Below, piece by piece: positions 1-9,543 of a DNA stretch of 64,000 nt. The notes beneath the pieces were generated by a model. It saw only the letters and a list, made by a program, of their open reading frames with translations. It was not told the DNA's origin and ran no database searches. The stretch is from Rhodocyclales bacterium (GTDB lineage Bacteria; Pseudomonadota; Gammaproteobacteria; Burkholderiales; Rhodocyclaceae): contig JACRMV010000004.1 of the NCBI GenBank assembly GCA_016235025.1, positions 248,001 through 312,000 on the forward strand. The letters run 5' to 3'. Both the position numbers and the translations under genes were made by a program. Each line of letters starts with the position of its first letter. Position 1 is the stretch's first letter.

Positions 1-236
1 ATCACGGTGTCCGGACAACCAAAGCAGGCGCTGAAGTCGGCGGCCGCCGCCTGCAGCGCCGCCGCGTCGGCGACATCAAGAGGATAGGTGGCGTGGTTGC
101 CGGGCAGTTCTGCCGCCAGTGCAAAAAGTCGGCTCTGGCGCCGCGCCGCCAGACCGAGCGTGGCGCCGGTAGCGGCATAGTGCCGCGCCAGTGCGGCGCC
201 GATGCCGCTCGATGCGCCGGTAATGAAGACGCGCAT
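1..236 (-). CDS. Short-chain dehydrogenase/reductase (SDR), C-terminal part cut by window edge
   Basis: The reverse strand encodes MRVFITGASSGIGAALARHY from an ATG at 236 and stays open to base 1. The TGxxxGIG nucleotide-binding motif at residues 6-13 is the SDR Rossmann signature, so an NAD(P)-dependent oxidoreductase is a safe class call. The catalytic YxxxK lies outside the window and the substrate is unknown. The ATG overlaps the stop of the possible small ORF upstream (TAATG), suggesting an operon reading leftward from argS and the SPOR gene. Bases 124-148 carry an antisense-oriented copy of the dispersed 25-bp element, here read as residues around SRLFAL. Confidence 0.85.
   Translation of the reverse strand, partial: MRVFITGASSGIGAALARHYAATGATLGLAARRQSRLFALAAELPGNHATYPLDVADAAALQAAAADFSACFGCPDTV
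124..148 (-). repeat. Dispersed 25-bp element, copy 1 (core exact)
   Basis: On the minus strand this contains CCAGAGCCGACTTTT, one mismatch from the core CCAGCGCCGACTTTT. The upstream hexamer is CGGCGC instead of CGCCGT. It lies inside the SDR gene, between the Rossmann motif and the next strand. Confidence 0.6.
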
Positions 237-394
237 TACGCTGCGGCCGCCGCTTCGTGGCGGGCAAGGACGCTGCGTTGGCCGATCCGTTGCAGCAGGG
301 CGGTGTCGCCACCTGCGGTCAGTGCCTGGCAACGGCCATTGCCAGGACTTGCGTTCAGCGCCCGCAACAATTTGCCGCAGCGCGTCACCTGCAC
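236..394 (-). CDS. Possible 52-aa small ORF between the SPOR and SDR genes
   Basis: A GTG at 394 follows AAGGA with about 5 nt spacing, directly after the SPOR gene stop. The frame runs 52 codons to a TAA that overlaps the SDR start (TAATG). This tight packing is the only support. The product (beginning MQVTRCGKLLRALNASPGN) has two cysteines and no family I recognise. Many betaproteobacteria have dsbA at this place between the ftsN-like and SDR genes, so the segment could instead be non-coding remnant DNA left after loss of that gene. Confidence 0.3.
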   Translation of the reverse strand: MQVTRCGKLLRALNASPGNGRCQALTAGGDTALLQRIGQRSVLARHEAAAAA

Positions 395-1045
395 TTATTC
401 CTTCTGCCTGACGACGGTGGCCTGTACGCCTGCTTGCGACAGCGCGGTACGGGCGCGGTTCATCTCTTCGGGGCTGCGGAACGGACCGACACGCACACGC
501 TGCATCGTGCCCTTGTCGGCAACTTTCGCTTCCTGCACGCTGGCATCGAGTCCCATCAACGCCAGCTTGGCCTTCAGGTTGTCGGCATCCTGAACTTTCT
601 GGAACGCGCCGGCCTGGAGGAAAAATACCGTTCCCGGTTTTTCGGCGGGCTCGGCTGGCGTGGCGTCCGCGCCGGCTGCTGCCGGGGTCGCCGGGGTTAC
701 GCTCACGCCGGCATTGCCGGGCGCCGGCTGCTGCTTGCCTTCGAGGATGTCGTAGAACTCGAGTTTCTGTTTCTCGCGCGGCTTGTCGCCCGGCTTGCCT
801 GGCAGGAGCGCGGGCTCGAGCGGGACTCCGGCGGTTTTCTCGCGGCTGGCGCCGGGCGCAGGCTCGGTTTTGTTCTCGAACGGCAGCGGTGACTTGTGGA
901 TGTACCAGACCACGCCCAGCGCAATCAGCAGGCCGACGACCAGCCCGATGAACAAGCCAAGCAAGGTACCGCCCGCACTTTTCCTGCGCGCGCCGCCAGT
1001 GCGGTTGCGGGATGATTCCGCCGGGGACTTTTTCATACCGTTCAT
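395..1045 (-). CDS. SPOR-domain protein (FtsN/DedD-like)
   Basis: A 216-residue protein with a basic cytoplasmic N-terminus, one membrane helix at about residues 26-48 (TLLGLFIGLVVGLLIALGVV), a Pro/Ala/Lys-rich periplasmic linker and a C-terminal SPOR domain (about 138-212; FFLQAGAFQKVQDADNLKAK and later RVRVGPF). SPOR domains bind septal peptidoglycan lacking stem peptides, so a role at the division septum is likely. It follows argS by 5 nt, a common betaproteobacterial arrangement. Start: ATG at 1045; an internal ATG three codons later (MKK) is also possible. It is shorter than E. coli FtsN, and I avoid the symbol ftsN. Confidence 0.85.
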   Translation of the reverse strand: MNGMKKSPAESSRNRTGGARRKSAGGTLLGLFIGLVVGLLIALGVVWYIHKSPLPFENKTEPAPGASREKTAGVPLEPALLPGKPGDKPREKQKLEFYDILEGKQQPAPGNAGVSVTPATPAAAGADATPAEPAEKPGTVFFLQAGAFQKVQDADNLKAKLALMGLDASVQEAKVADKGTMQRVRVGPFRSPEEMNRARTALSQAGVQATVVRQKE

Positions 1046-1050
1046 GATGA

Positions 1051-2811
1051 TTACATGCTCACAGGTTGGGAAACGCCAAGCAGGGAAAGGCCATTGCGCA
1101 ACACCTGGCGCGTGGCCAGCGCCAGCGCCAGACGCGCCTGGCGGGTGGCGGAATCATCCACCAGCACGCGTTCGGCGTTGTACCAGCCGTGAAAGTCGGC
1201 GGCCAGATCCTTGAGGTAGAAGGCCAGCGCATGCGGCGCGTAATCGCGGGCCGCATTCTGGATCAGCTCGGGAAACTCGGCCAGGCGCTGACACAGCGCG
1301 TATTCGCGTTCGTGCGTCAAAGGCGCAAGTTCGGCCGTGGCGACGGCGTCGGCCTCGCCTTCCGCGAGTTGCGCCAGCACCGAGCAGATGCGGGCATGGG
1401 CGTACTGGACGTAATACACCGGGTTGTCGTTGCTTTGCGACTTGGCCAGGTCAAGGTCGAAATCCAGCGCCTGATCGCATTTCCGCAGCATGTAGAAAAA
1501 GCGGCAGGCGTCGTTGCCGACCTCGTTGCGCAATTCGCGCAGGGTCACATATTCACCGGAGCGGGTGGACATCGAGACCTTCTCGCCATCGCGGAACAGG
1601 CTGACAAACTGCACCAGCGTCACGTCGAGCCGGCGCGGATCGGCGCCGGCGGCGGCGAGTGCGCCCTTGACGCGGGAGATGTAGCCGTGATGGTCGGCGC
1701 CCCAGACATCGACCAGGATGTCGAAGCCGCGCTCGAACTTGTTCAGATGGTAGGCAATGTCGGAGGCGAAATACGTGTAGATGCCATTGTCACGACGCAC
1801 CACACGGTCCTTCTCGTCGCCGAAGGCGGTGGAGCGGAACCACAGCGCGCCGTCTTGCTCGTAGAGATGACCGCCGGCCTGGAGCAGCGCCACGGCCTGC
1901 GCCACCTTGCCAGTGTCATACAGGCTGCGCTCGGAAAACCAGACGTCGAAATGTACGCCGAAGCCTTCGAGATCGGCGCGGCAATCCGTGATCTGTTCGT
2001 TGAGCACGTGCTGGTGGATGTAGTGCCAGCCATCGCCGAGCAAGTCCTTGGCGGCGACGATGAAGGCATCGAGCCGCGCATCGGGGTCCCCTGATTCGGG
2101 AATGCAGGCCAGCACGGCGGCGGCCGGATGCAGGTAGGTTGTGCCATGCGCGACGGCGATTTGCTCCGCCATTTCGATCACATAATCGCCCTGGTAGGCG
2201 TTGGGCGGGAAGGGCAGGCGCTCGCCGCAGCGTTCGAGATAACGCAGCCAGGTGGAGACGGCGAGAATGTCCATCTGCCGTCCGGCATCGTTGACGTAAT
2301 ACTCGCGCTCGACGGCAAAGCCGGAAAATTCGAGCAATGAGGAAAGGCTGGCGCCATACGCTGCGCCGCGGCCGTGGCCGACATGCAGCGGCCCGGTGGG
2401 GTTGGCGGAAACGAATTCGACCTGCAGGCGGCGATGCTTGCGCGCGCCGCGGCCGAAGTTTTCACCAGCGGCGAGCACGGCATGGATGATGGCGGTGCGC
2501 GCAGCCGGCGTCAGCGTGAAATTGATGAAGCCGGCGCCGGCAATCTCGGCGCTGGCGACCAGAGGCGAGGGCGGCAGCTCGCGTACCAGCCGTTCGGCCA
2601 CCTGGCGCGGACTGGTTTTCAGGCTGCGTGCCAGTTGCAGCGCCAGGTTGCTGGCGAAGTCGCCGTGACTGGCCTGCTTCGGGCGTTCGAGGATAATTTC
2701 GGTATCGAGCTGTTGCGGCGCCACGCTGGCTAGTGCCGCGCGCAGCAACTGCGTCAGATGGTGACGAATGTCGGCGCCGGGAACGGGATTCTTGACGGCA
2801 GAAGAGGGCAT
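1051..2811 (-). CDS. argS: Arginyl-tRNA synthetase
   Basis: Class I aminoacyl-tRNA synthetase that charges tRNA-Arg in the cytosol. The 586-residue protein has the N-terminal Add1 domain, the HIGH-type motif HVGH at residues 143-146 preceded by VSANPTGPL, a KMSKS-type loop seen as KVSMSTRSGEY, and the C-terminal anticodon-binding DALR domain ending near VLRNGLSLLGVS. I start at 2811 (MPSSAVKNP). The open frame continues to 2910, but those 33 extra residues are atypical and would overlap the divergent ubiB start. The 74-bp gap to ubiB must hold both promoters. Confidence 0.95.
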   Translation of the reverse strand: MPSSAVKNPVPGADIRHHLTQLLRAALASVAPQQLDTEIILERPKQASHGDFASNLALQLARSLKTSPRQVAERLVRELPPSPLVASAEIAGAGFINFTLTPAARTAIIHAVLAAGENFGRGARKHRRLQVEFVSANPTGPLHVGHGRGAAYGASLSSLLEFSGFAVEREYYVNDAGRQMDILAVSTWLRYLERCGERLPFPPNAYQGDYVIEMAEQIAVAHGTTYLHPAAAVLACIPESGDPDARLDAFIVAAKDLLGDGWHYIHQHVLNEQITDCRADLEGFGVHFDVWFSERSLYDTGKVAQAVALLQAGGHLYEQDGALWFRSTAFGDEKDRVVRRDNGIYTYFASDIAYHLNKFERGFDILVDVWGADHHGYISRVKGALAAAGADPRRLDVTLVQFVSLFRDGEKVSMSTRSGEYVTLRELRNEVGNDACRFFYMLRKCDQALDFDLDLAKSQSNDNPVYYVQYAHARICSVLAQLAEGEADAVATAELAPLTHEREYALCQRLAEFPELIQNAARDYAPHALAFYLKDLAADFHGWYNAERVLVDDSATRQARLALALATRQVLRNGLSLLGVSQPVSM

Positions 2812-2884
2812 GGGAGGCAGGATAGTAGGTGCTTTGAACGAGCGCTGAATTATACTTCCCGTTTTCGCAACCCCGTCTTCCTCC

Positions 2885-4423
2885 GTGCGCCTCTTCCGCC
2901 TGCTTCGCATTGCTCTTGTCGCCTATCGCTACGGCCTGGATCGCATGATTCTCGATAACGGGTCCGCCTTCGGCGTTCTTGGCCGCGTGCTGCTGGCCGC
3001 GCAGAAGCTGATGTTCTGGCGTGACTTCTCGGCGCCCCGTGCCGTGCGTCTGCGCCAGGCGCTGGAAGACCTGGGGCCGATTTTCGTCAAATTCGGCCAG
3101 GTGTTGTCCACCCGCCGCGACTTGCTGCCGCTGGATCTGGCGGACGAACTGGCGAAGCTGCAGGATCGCGTGCCGCCCTTCTCCTCGGCACTCGCCGTCG
3201 CGGAGCTCGAAGCCGCCTACGGCAAGCCGGTAGATCAGGTGTTCGCCGTATTTTCCCGTGAGCCGGTAGCCTCGGCCTCGGTGGCGCAGGTGCACTTCGC
3301 GACCCTGCCCGATGGCCGCGAGGTGGCGGTGAAGATACTGCGGCCCGGCATCCGGCCGGTGATCGATCATGACATTGGGCTGTTGCAGGTCGCGGCGGCC
3401 CTGCTGGAAAAACTCTGGGCCGACGGCCGCCGCCTCAAGCCGCGTGAAGTGGTGGCCGAGTTCGACAAATACCTGCACGACGAACTCGACCTGATGCGCG
3501 AGGCCGCCAATTGCTCGCAACTGCGGCGCAATTTCGCCAACTCCGATTTGTTGATCGTGCCCGAAGTGTATTGGGACTGGTGTACCCACAATGTCATGGT
3601 CATGGAGCGGATGCACGGCATTCCCATCTCGCAGACCGAGGCCTTGCGCGCCGCCGGCGTCGATATTCCGCGCCTGGCGCAGGCCGGGGTCGAGATTTTC
3701 TTCACCCAGGTGTTCCGTGACGGCTTCTTTCACGCCGACATGCATCCCGGAAACATCTTCGTCGCCACCGGCGCCACAGTGAAAGGGCGCTACATTGCCG
3801 TTGATTTCGGCATCGTCGGCACCCTCACCGAGATCGACCAGAGTTACCTGGCACAGAACTTCCTCGCCTTCTTCCGCCGCGATTACAAGCGGGTGGCCGA
3901 GGCCCACATCGAATCCGGCTGGGCGCCGAAAGACACCCGTGTCGATGAATTCGAGGCGGCGATCCGCGCCGTCTGCGAGCCGATTTTCGATCGTCCGCTG
4001 AAGGATATTTCCTTCGGCCGCGTGCTGTTGCGCCTGTTCCAGACCTCGCGCCGTTTCAATGTCGAAATCCAGCCGCAGCTGGTGCTGCTGCAGAAGACCC
4101 TGCTCAACATCGAAGGCCTTGGTCGCGACCTCGATCCCGATCTCGATCTATGGCAGACGGCGCGGCCGTTTCTCGAGCGCTGGATGAGCGAGCAGGTTGG
4201 CTGGCGCGGTCTGCTCAAGAATCTCAAGCGCGAGGCGCCGCAGTGGGCCTCCGTCCTGCCCGCACTGCCACGTCTGGTGCAGCACGCGCTGACTTCGAAT
4301 CGTGATGACGAACTGCTGGCCGAGCTGGCCGCGCTGCGTGCCGAAGAAACGAAAAAACGCCATTGGCTGGCCCTGATCGCCCTGTTGCTGGCAGGACTGC
4401 TGGCGGTACAGTGGCTGCATTGA
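2885..4423 (+). CDS. ubiB: UbiB, kinase-like protein of ubiquinone biosynthesis
   Basis: A 512-residue member of the ABC1/ADCK/UbiB protein-kinase-like family, needed for aerobic coenzyme Q production and associated with the inner membrane. The diagnostic KxGQ motif is at residues 69-72 ([14 protein letters not shown]), followed by an ATP-site lysine in VAVKILRPG and the catalytic-loop-like HADMHPGN and VDFGIVG. The last 20 residues form a hydrophobic anchor ([15 protein letters not shown]). The start is a GTG at 2885, which fits the family N-terminus. Transcription diverges from argS. Confidence 0.93.
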   Translation: MRLFRLLRIALVAYRYGLDRMILDNGSAFGVLGRVLLAAQKLMFWRDFSAPRAVRLRQALEDLGPIFVKFGQVLSTRRDLLPLDLADELAKLQDRVPPFSSALAVAELEAAYGKPVDQVFAVFSREPVASASVAQVHFATLPDGREVAVKILRPGIRPVIDHDIGLLQVAAALLEKLWADGRRLKPREVVAEFDKYLHDELDLMREAANCSQLRRNFANSDLLIVPEVYWDWCTHNVMVMERMHGIPISQTEALRAAGVDIPRLAQAGVEIFFTQVFRDGFFHADMHPGNIFVATGATVKGRYIAVDFGIVGTLTEIDQSYLAQNFLAFFRRDYKRVAEAHIESGWAPKDTRVDEFEAAIRAVCEPIFDRPLKDISFGRVLLRLFQTSRRFNVEIQPQLVLLQKTLLNIEGLGRDLDPDLDLWQTARPFLERWMSEQVGWRGLLKNLKREAPQWASVLPALPRLVQHALTSNRDDELLAELAALRAEETKKRHWLALIALLLAGLLAVQWLH

Positions 4424-4500
4424 GTCCGAACAGGTTTTGTCTACGTTCTGCACCGTGGTTTCATGAAGTTTCCGGGCTGAAAATATCAATGGAGTAACGC

Positions 4501-6015
4501 ATGCTGTTCTGGTTTGTGATGGCCTATTGGATGGTTTCGGTTGGTATCGGTTTGTATGCCGCGACCCGCGTGCACAACACCAAGGACTTCGCCATTGCCG
4601 GCCGTCACCTGCCGTTCTACATGGTCACGGCTACCGTGTTCGCCACCTGGTTCGGCGCCGAGGCCGTGCTCGGCATTCCGGCCACATTCCTCAAGGAGGG
4701 ACTGCATGGCGTGGTGGCCGATCCGTTTGGCTCCTCGCTGTGCCTGATCCTGGTCGGCATCTTTTTCGCTGCGCCGCTGTACCGGATGAATCTGCTGACC
4801 ATCGGCGACTTCTACAAAAAACGCTTCGGCCGCGGCGTCGAGGTGGCGACCACGCTGGCCATCGTGATTTCCTATCTGGGCTGGGTCGGGGCGCAGATCA
4901 CCGCGCTGGGGCTGGTCTTCAACGTGGTTTCGGGCGGCGAAATCAGCAGATTCGCCGGCATGTGGATAGGCTCCTCGACCATACTCATTTATGTCCTGTT
5001 CGGCGGCATGTGGGCGATAGCGATTACCGACTTCCTGCAGATGATCATCATCGTCATCGGCATGCTCTGGATCGGCGGCGAAATCTCCGGCATGGTTGGC
5101 GGCGTCGGCGTGGTGGTCGATCATGCGGCGCAGGCCGGCATGTTCCGCTTCTGGCCGGCGGCGGATGCCAAGGAAATCATTGCCTTCGCCGCCGCCGGCA
5201 TGACCATGATGTTCGGCTCGATTCCGCAGCAGGACGTGTTCCAGCGCGTGCAGTCGGCAAAGACCGAAAAAATTGCCATCTGGGGCTCGATTCTCGGCGG
5301 CAGCCTGTATTTCCTGTTCGCCTTCGTGCCAATTTTCCTCGCCTATTCAGCGATGCTGATCGCTCCGCAGATGGTAGCGGAACGGGTTGCTGCCGATTCG
5401 CAGATGATCCTGCCGCAACTGGTGCTCGATCATGCGCCGCTGCTGGCGCAGGTGTTGTTTTTCGGCGCCCTGCTCTCGGCGATCAAGAGTTGCGCCTCGG
5501 CCACGCTGCTGGCGCCTTCGGTCACGTTCACCGAGAACATTCTGAAACCGCTGTTGAACCGCCCCGGCCACCCCCTGAGCGACCGCAAGCTGCTGCTGGC
5601 CATGCGCACCGTGACGCTCATCTTTACCCTGATGGTCACGCTGTATGCCATCAACTCAAAAGCCAGTATTTTCAAGATGGTCGAGAATGCCTACCAGATC
5701 ACCCTGGTGACTGCCTTCGTGCCGTTGGTGTGCGGCATTTACTGGCGGCGGGCAAGCAACCAGGGTGCGGCGGTGGCGATTTTTCTCGGACTCGCCACCT
5801 GGCTCGCCATCCTTATCGCCGGACCGGAGGATCCTTTCATTCCGGCCCAGTTTGCCGGCCTCATCGGCAGCGTCATCGGCATGGTCGCCGGTTCGCTGGC
5901 GCCGCAGTTGATGCATCACAATCCGGCGATCCACGATGAACTGCGTCACGGCCATCACGCTGCCGCGCAGACGCATCATGTGCCCGATCTGGGGCATTCC
6001 CATCCGCACGGATGA
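4501..6015 (+). CDS. Sodium:solute symporter (SSS/SLC5 family)
   Basis: A 504-residue, very hydrophobic protein with about 13 predicted membrane helices and the LeuT-fold SSS features: an early TWFGAEAVLGIPATF segment and the central QQDVFQRVQSAKTEK region. The cytosolic C-terminus is His-rich (HHAAAQTHHVPDLGHSHPHG), which could bind metal but may only be a tail. Substrate cannot be told from sequence; PutP-like and acetate or monocarboxylate carriers are relatives. The start ATG at 4501 follows GGAGTAACGC. Its stop overlaps the VanZ-like gene by 4 nt. Confidence 0.88.
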   Translation: MLFWFVMAYWMVSVGIGLYAATRVHNTKDFAIAGRHLPFYMVTATVFATWFGAEAVLGIPATFLKEGLHGVVADPFGSSLCLILVGIFFAAPLYRMNLLTIGDFYKKRFGRGVEVATTLAIVISYLGWVGAQITALGLVFNVVSGGEISRFAGMWIGSSTILIYVLFGGMWAIAITDFLQMIIIVIGMLWIGGEISGMVGGVGVVVDHAAQAGMFRFWPAADAKEIIAFAAAGMTMMFGSIPQQDVFQRVQSAKTEKIAIWGSILGGSLYFLFAFVPIFLAYSAMLIAPQMVAERVAADSQMILPQLVLDHAPLLAQVLFFGALLSAIKSCASATLLAPSVTFTENILKPLLNRPGHPLSDRKLLLAMRTVTLIFTLMVTLYAINSKASIFKMVENAYQITLVTAFVPLVCGIYWRRASNQGAAVAIFLGLATWLAILIAGPEDPFIPAQFAGLIGSVIGMVAGSLAPQLMHHNPAIHDELRHGHHAAAQTHHVPDLGHSHPHG

Positions 6016-7076
6016 AGCATCCATTCCGTTCGTCGCTGGCGCTGTACTTCAGCTTCGGCTATGCGCTGTTGATCGTCTATGCCAGCCTCTATCCACTGAC
6101 GGGGTGGCACAGCAGTGGTAGCGCCTCGCTGGCTTTTATCCTTGCTCCCTGGCCACGCTACATCACGACTTTCGACCTGATCACCAATGTCGCCGCGTAT
6201 CTGCCGCTGGGGTTTTTTCTTGCTACGGCGGGACGGCGCTGGTTTGATCCGGTCGGTGCCATATCGATAGCGGTGCTGGCGGGTGCGCTGCTCTCTTTCG
6301 GCGCCGAATGGGTGCAGAACTATCTGCCCAGCCGCGTCGCCTCCAATCTCGACTGGGCCGGCAATGTATTCGGCACGGTCATCGGCGCCTTAGCCGGCGC
6401 GCTGTTCGGCCCACGCCTGATTGACGAGCTGCGCCATACCCACTGGCCCGGACAGGGCGGCCGCACCGATGCCGGGCTGACGCTGCTCGGCTTGTGGCTA
6501 TTGGCCCAGTTTGATCCCACAACCTTGTTGTTTGGCGCCGGTGACCTGCGGCAGCTGTTTGATCTGCCGGCCGAACAGTCGTTCAGCGCCGAGGCCTTCT
6601 CCTCCCTCGAAAACCTGATTGCCGCCAGCGCCACGCTGGCAATTCTTCTCACGGCCGACCTGCTGGCGCCGTCGCGCCAGCGCCGACTTTTTCCACTGGG
6701 TCTGCTTGGTATCGGACTGGCGGCCAAGACCCTTGCCTTCACTCTGATGATGGCGCCGCAGTCCGCCTTCGTCTGGGCCACGCCCGGCAGCCTGCGCGGG
6801 CTTGCCATCGGCAGCGTGCTGTGGCTGCTGGTTTCCGTCCTGCCGTCCGCTGTGCAGCGCGCATTGGCGGCGCTGTCGCTGCTCGCTGCCACTGTGCTGG
6901 TCAATATGGTGCCGGAAAATCCTTATCTCGAAAGTACTCTGCAAGCCTGGCACCCCGGGCAGTTTCTCAATTTCCACGGCGCGACGCATCTCGCCGCCAT
7001 GCTCTGGCCCTGGCTCGCCCTGCCCTGGCTGGTTCTCATTCAAGGAGCTTCCGCACGTCATGAACCATCCGGCTGA
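6012..7076 (+). CDS. VanZ-like membrane protein
   Basis: A 354-residue membrane protein. The first 130 residues match the VanZ family: LYFSFGYALLIVYASLYPLTGW, then FDLITNVAAYLPLGF and LDWAGNVFGTVIGAL, with acidic residues inside helices. A further four or five helices follow. VanZ relatives are linked to glycopeptide tolerance in Gram-positives, but the role in Proteobacteria is not established. Translation is coupled to the symporter by ATGA, and its end overlaps the MazG-like gene. A dispersed-element copy at 6667-6691 encodes the loop SRQRRLFPL. Confidence 0.75.
   Translation: MKHPFRSSLALYFSFGYALLIVYASLYPLTGWHSSGSASLAFILAPWPRYITTFDLITNVAAYLPLGFFLATAGRRWFDPVGAISIAVLAGALLSFGAEWVQNYLPSRVASNLDWAGNVFGTVIGALAGALFGPRLIDELRHTHWPGQGGRTDAGLTLLGLWLLAQFDPTTLLFGAGDLRQLFDLPAEQSFSAEAFSSLENLIAASATLAILLTADLLAPSRQRRLFPLGLLGIGLAAKTLAFTLMMAPQSAFVWATPGSLRGLAIGSVLWLLVSVLPSAVQRALAALSLLAATVLVNMVPENPYLESTLQAWHPGQFLNFHGATHLAAMLWPWLALPWLVLIQGASARHEPSG
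6667..6691 (+). repeat. Dispersed 25-bp element, copy 2
   Basis: CGCCGT at 6667 and the perfect core CCAGCGCCGACTTTT at 6677-6691, with the standard spacing. It lies inside the VanZ-like gene in a polar loop between two helices. Confidence 0.8.
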
Positions 7077-7410
7077 CCCGATTACCGACCTGCACAGCTT
7101 GCGCGACGCCCTGCGCGATTTTTGCGCTGCGCGCGACTGGCATCGCTACCACACGCCGAAAAACCTCGTCATGGCGCTTTCGGTCGAAACGGCGGAACTG
7201 GTCGAGCATTTCCAGTGGGCCACGGCGGAAGAAAGCCGCAAGCTTGCAGCGGAGAAAAAAGCCGCCGTCGCCGACGAAATCGCCGATGTGCTGATCTATC
7301 TCACCGAACTGGCCGACGTGCTGGAGATCGATATGCTCGCCGCCGCGCGGCAGAAGATTGTCAAGAACGCCGTCAAGTATCCGGTAGCAACCGGGGAAAA
7401 TCACCCATGA
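7060..7410 (+). CDS. MazG-like nucleotide pyrophosphohydrolase
   Basis: A 116-residue all-alpha NTP pyrophosphatase of the MazG/RS21-C6 type. The metal-binding motif is visible as ALSVETAELVEHFQW (ExxE) and later ADEIADVLIYL (ExxD). Relatives hydrolyse non-canonical dNTPs or dCTP; the exact substrate is unknown. ATG at 7060 follows AGGAG at 7042-7046 and lies inside the end of the VanZ gene. The stop overlaps the next start (ATGA), so the three genes from the symporter onward look co-translated. Confidence 0.85.
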   Translation: MNHPADPITDLHSLRDALRDFCAARDWHRYHTPKNLVMALSVETAELVEHFQWATAEESRKLAAEKKAAVADEIADVLIYLTELADVLEIDMLAAARQKIVKNAVKYPVATGENHP

Positions 7411-9404
7411 GCGCGCATCAGGACGGAACAGGGACATCGCCTGCAGCGGCAGTGGGCAATCTGACCGATCTGGAGCCGGGCGAGGTACTGCTGCCATCCT
7501 TTGTGGTGGAGCAGGCGGATGGCTTGTATGTCGATCTGGAGCAGCGGATCGACGCGGCAGAGTTGCTGCGGTTTGTCGATCGGGTGGCTATTGCCGGCAG
7601 TTTTTTTGCCGGACTGGATTACGCCGCACTCAGCCGCCTGTTGTATCCCGTTACGCCGACCGGGGCGCCTGCAGTGCGCAACGAGACCGGGCGGGTCCGG
7701 ATTGCCGCCGGCTTGCGTCGCTTTCTGCCGGAGCGACAGATGTTGTACAAGGAGGTCAGGCTCACCGGGCGCGATGCGCATGTCGAGTATCTGTTCGAGC
7801 CGGTGCGGATCGAGCGCGTGGTGCAGCGTCCGCTGTACGGCGTTGATGCCGGCGGCGCAACGGTGGTGACGGGTTTCGAGGAAATCCGGCAGAGCGAGGC
7901 GACGTCGCTTGATGTCGATGAATTCGTCATGATCCTGTGGGTCAGGAACGTGCGTGCCGGCATTGATGTTGCGGCGGTGCGCGCGGCGATTGCGACAGGC
8001 GTCACCGGACGGGTGGTGGTTGCCCGTCGTGTTGCGCCAAAAGTCGGCGCTGACGCTACGGTGAGCGAGGAGACGGCGGCGCTGCATCGCGACGATTCAC
8101 CGGCCATCCTGCCCAACGGCAGGATCGATCTGCGCCATTTCAAGAACCGTTTCCCGCAGGTGGCGGCGGGGACGCGGCTGCTGAAAAAAGTGCCGCGCCG
8201 TTTCGGCGAGTGCGGCATAGAGGTTTCCGGCACGCTCATCGAGCCGCCTGCACCGCGCGATTTCGAGATCGAGACGCTGGCCGGCCCCGGCACGCGCATC
8301 GAGCGAACCGGTGAGGGTGAATTCATTGCTGCCGCACGCGATGGTTTCGTTGATATCGACATGCAGTCGCAGATGATTTCGGTCACCGAGAAAATCATTA
8401 ACCGCGCCGGCGTCAGCATTCGCACCACCGGCGACCTGACGCTCTCCGGCGATGAATTCGAGGAGCATGGCGAGGTGCAGGAGCGGCGCGTGGTGCAAGG
8501 GTTGCACATGAGCTTTCATGCCGATGTCTTTGGACGCATCGTTTCACGTGGCGGGCAGGTGCATCTGCATGCCACGCTCGCCGGGGGCCATATCGAAAAT
8601 CCGCAGGGGCGGGTGGTGGTTGATGGCCGCGCCACAAGCTCGATCATCGATGCCGCCGGGGGCGAGGTGGCGATCAATCTTGCTGAAAGCGTCAGCCTGA
8701 TTGCGCGCCAGGTGAATATCAAACAGGCCGTTGCCTGCGATATCGTCGCTGACGAGGCGATGATCGACGAGGCGCTGGCCTGCGCCATTGCGGCGCGGCG
8801 CATTCAACTGGGGCAGGCGGGCAGCCATCGCCATGTGGAAACGCTGATTACCGTTTGCGTGCCGGACTTGAGCGCCATCGACCGCCGCTGCCTCGCCGCA
8901 GCAAGGGCGGTACAGGTGCTGGAGCAGCGTGTGGCGACGCAGCAAAAACACAAGGAGAAGTGGCTCGGCATGCCGGAAGTGCAGAGCTACCTTGCGGCGG
9001 TGGAGCATATGCGCGCCGGGGTCTTGACGCTGACCGCGGCGCAGGAAGTTCAGTGGCAGCAGGCGACCCAGAAGCTGGCGCGGCCACTGGCGGAACTGCG
9101 CACATTGGACGACGAACTGGCCCCGTTGCTGGCACGGCTTGCCCGACGCCGCGAAGAGCTGGCGGCGCTGGAGCAGGAGCGCGCCCTGGCGGCTGGCGGA
9201 ATAAGTTGTCGCATCGAAAATGTGAGCGGCGAAGTGACGGTGCAGATGCGTCTGGTCGAGCCAGGCATCCCGCTCTTTCACGGACTGACGGCGCAGGACA
9301 TGAAGCAGAAACTGCGCGACCCGCGCGCACGTGGCGAGCGGCTTTTCAGCGGCAGCAGCGGCCGCTTCGAATGGGCCTGGACGCCGCCGCCCCTGGTCGC
9401 CTGA
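7407..9404 (+). CDS. FapA family protein (DUF342)
   Basis: A 665-residue protein. Its middle third (about residues 300-460) is the repetitive beta-helix typical of FapA/DUF342: ITVTEKI-like strands, TTGDLTLSGDEFEEHGEV, then VHLHATLAGGHIENPQGRVV and a run of alternating small and hydrophobic residues. The C-terminal third is helical with coiled-coil character and ends in an SSGRFEWAW tail. Family members in Firmicutes and Vibrio are tied to flagellar assembly or membrane-potential sensing, but no flagellar gene lies nearby and the function here is open. The start overlaps the MazG-like stop. An antisense-oriented dispersed element lies at 8039-8063. Confidence 0.75.
   Translation: MSAHQDGTGTSPAAAVGNLTDLEPGEVLLPSFVVEQADGLYVDLEQRIDAAELLRFVDRVAIAGSFFAGLDYAALSRLLYPVTPTGAPAVRNETGRVRIAAGLRRFLPERQMLYKEVRLTGRDAHVEYLFEPVRIERVVQRPLYGVDAGGATVVTGFEEIRQSEATSLDVDEFVMILWVRNVRAGIDVAAVRAAIATGVTGRVVVARRVAPKVGADATVSEETAALHRDDSPAILPNGRIDLRHFKNRFPQVAAGTRLLKKVPRRFGECGIEVSGTLIEPPAPRDFEIETLAGPGTRIERTGEGEFIAAARDGFVDIDMQSQMISVTEKIINRAGVSIRTTGDLTLSGDEFEEHGEVQERRVVQGLHMSFHADVFGRIVSRGGQVHLHATLAGGHIENPQGRVVVDGRATSSIIDAAGGEVAINLAESVSLIARQVNIKQAVACDIVADEAMIDEALACAIAARRIQLGQAGSHRHVETLITVCVPDLSAIDRRCLAAARAVQVLEQRVATQQKHKEKWLGMPEVQSYLAAVEHMRAGVLTLTAAQEVQWQQATQKLARPLAELRTLDDELAPLLARLARRREELAALEQERALAAGGISCRIENVSGEVTVQMRLVEPGIPLFHGLTAQDMKQKLRDPRARGERLFSGSSGRFEWAWTPPPLVA
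8039..8063 (-). repeat. Dispersed 25-bp element, copy 3
   Basis: Minus-strand GTCAGCGCCGACTTTT with CACCGT in the upstream-hexamer position (one mismatch). It lies within the FapA-like gene, where the coding strand reads it as KVGADATV. Confidence 0.75.
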
Positions 9405-9543
9405 GCGTCCCCGGATGCCTGAGGACGCGTGCAGGGCTGTCGTGCAAGGGCAGGGCGATTGCATTTTCAAAACCCGCAGCTTGCCGCAGAGACGCAGGGA
9501 TGGCGCAATGCAGTGGTGCGCTCGGCGAAGGTAGAATGAGCCG

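Noticed and set aside
1189-1204. GAAAGTCGGC in argS as another dispersed-element copy
   Set aside because: It encodes the conserved AADFHGWY segment of ArgS, so protein conservation explains it. The core has a mismatch and no CGCCGT flank.
2462-3907. A 481-codon open frame antisense to ubiB and argS
   Set aside because: High GC content keeps antisense frames open. The sense genes have complete family motifs, and the antisense product has no recognisable domain.
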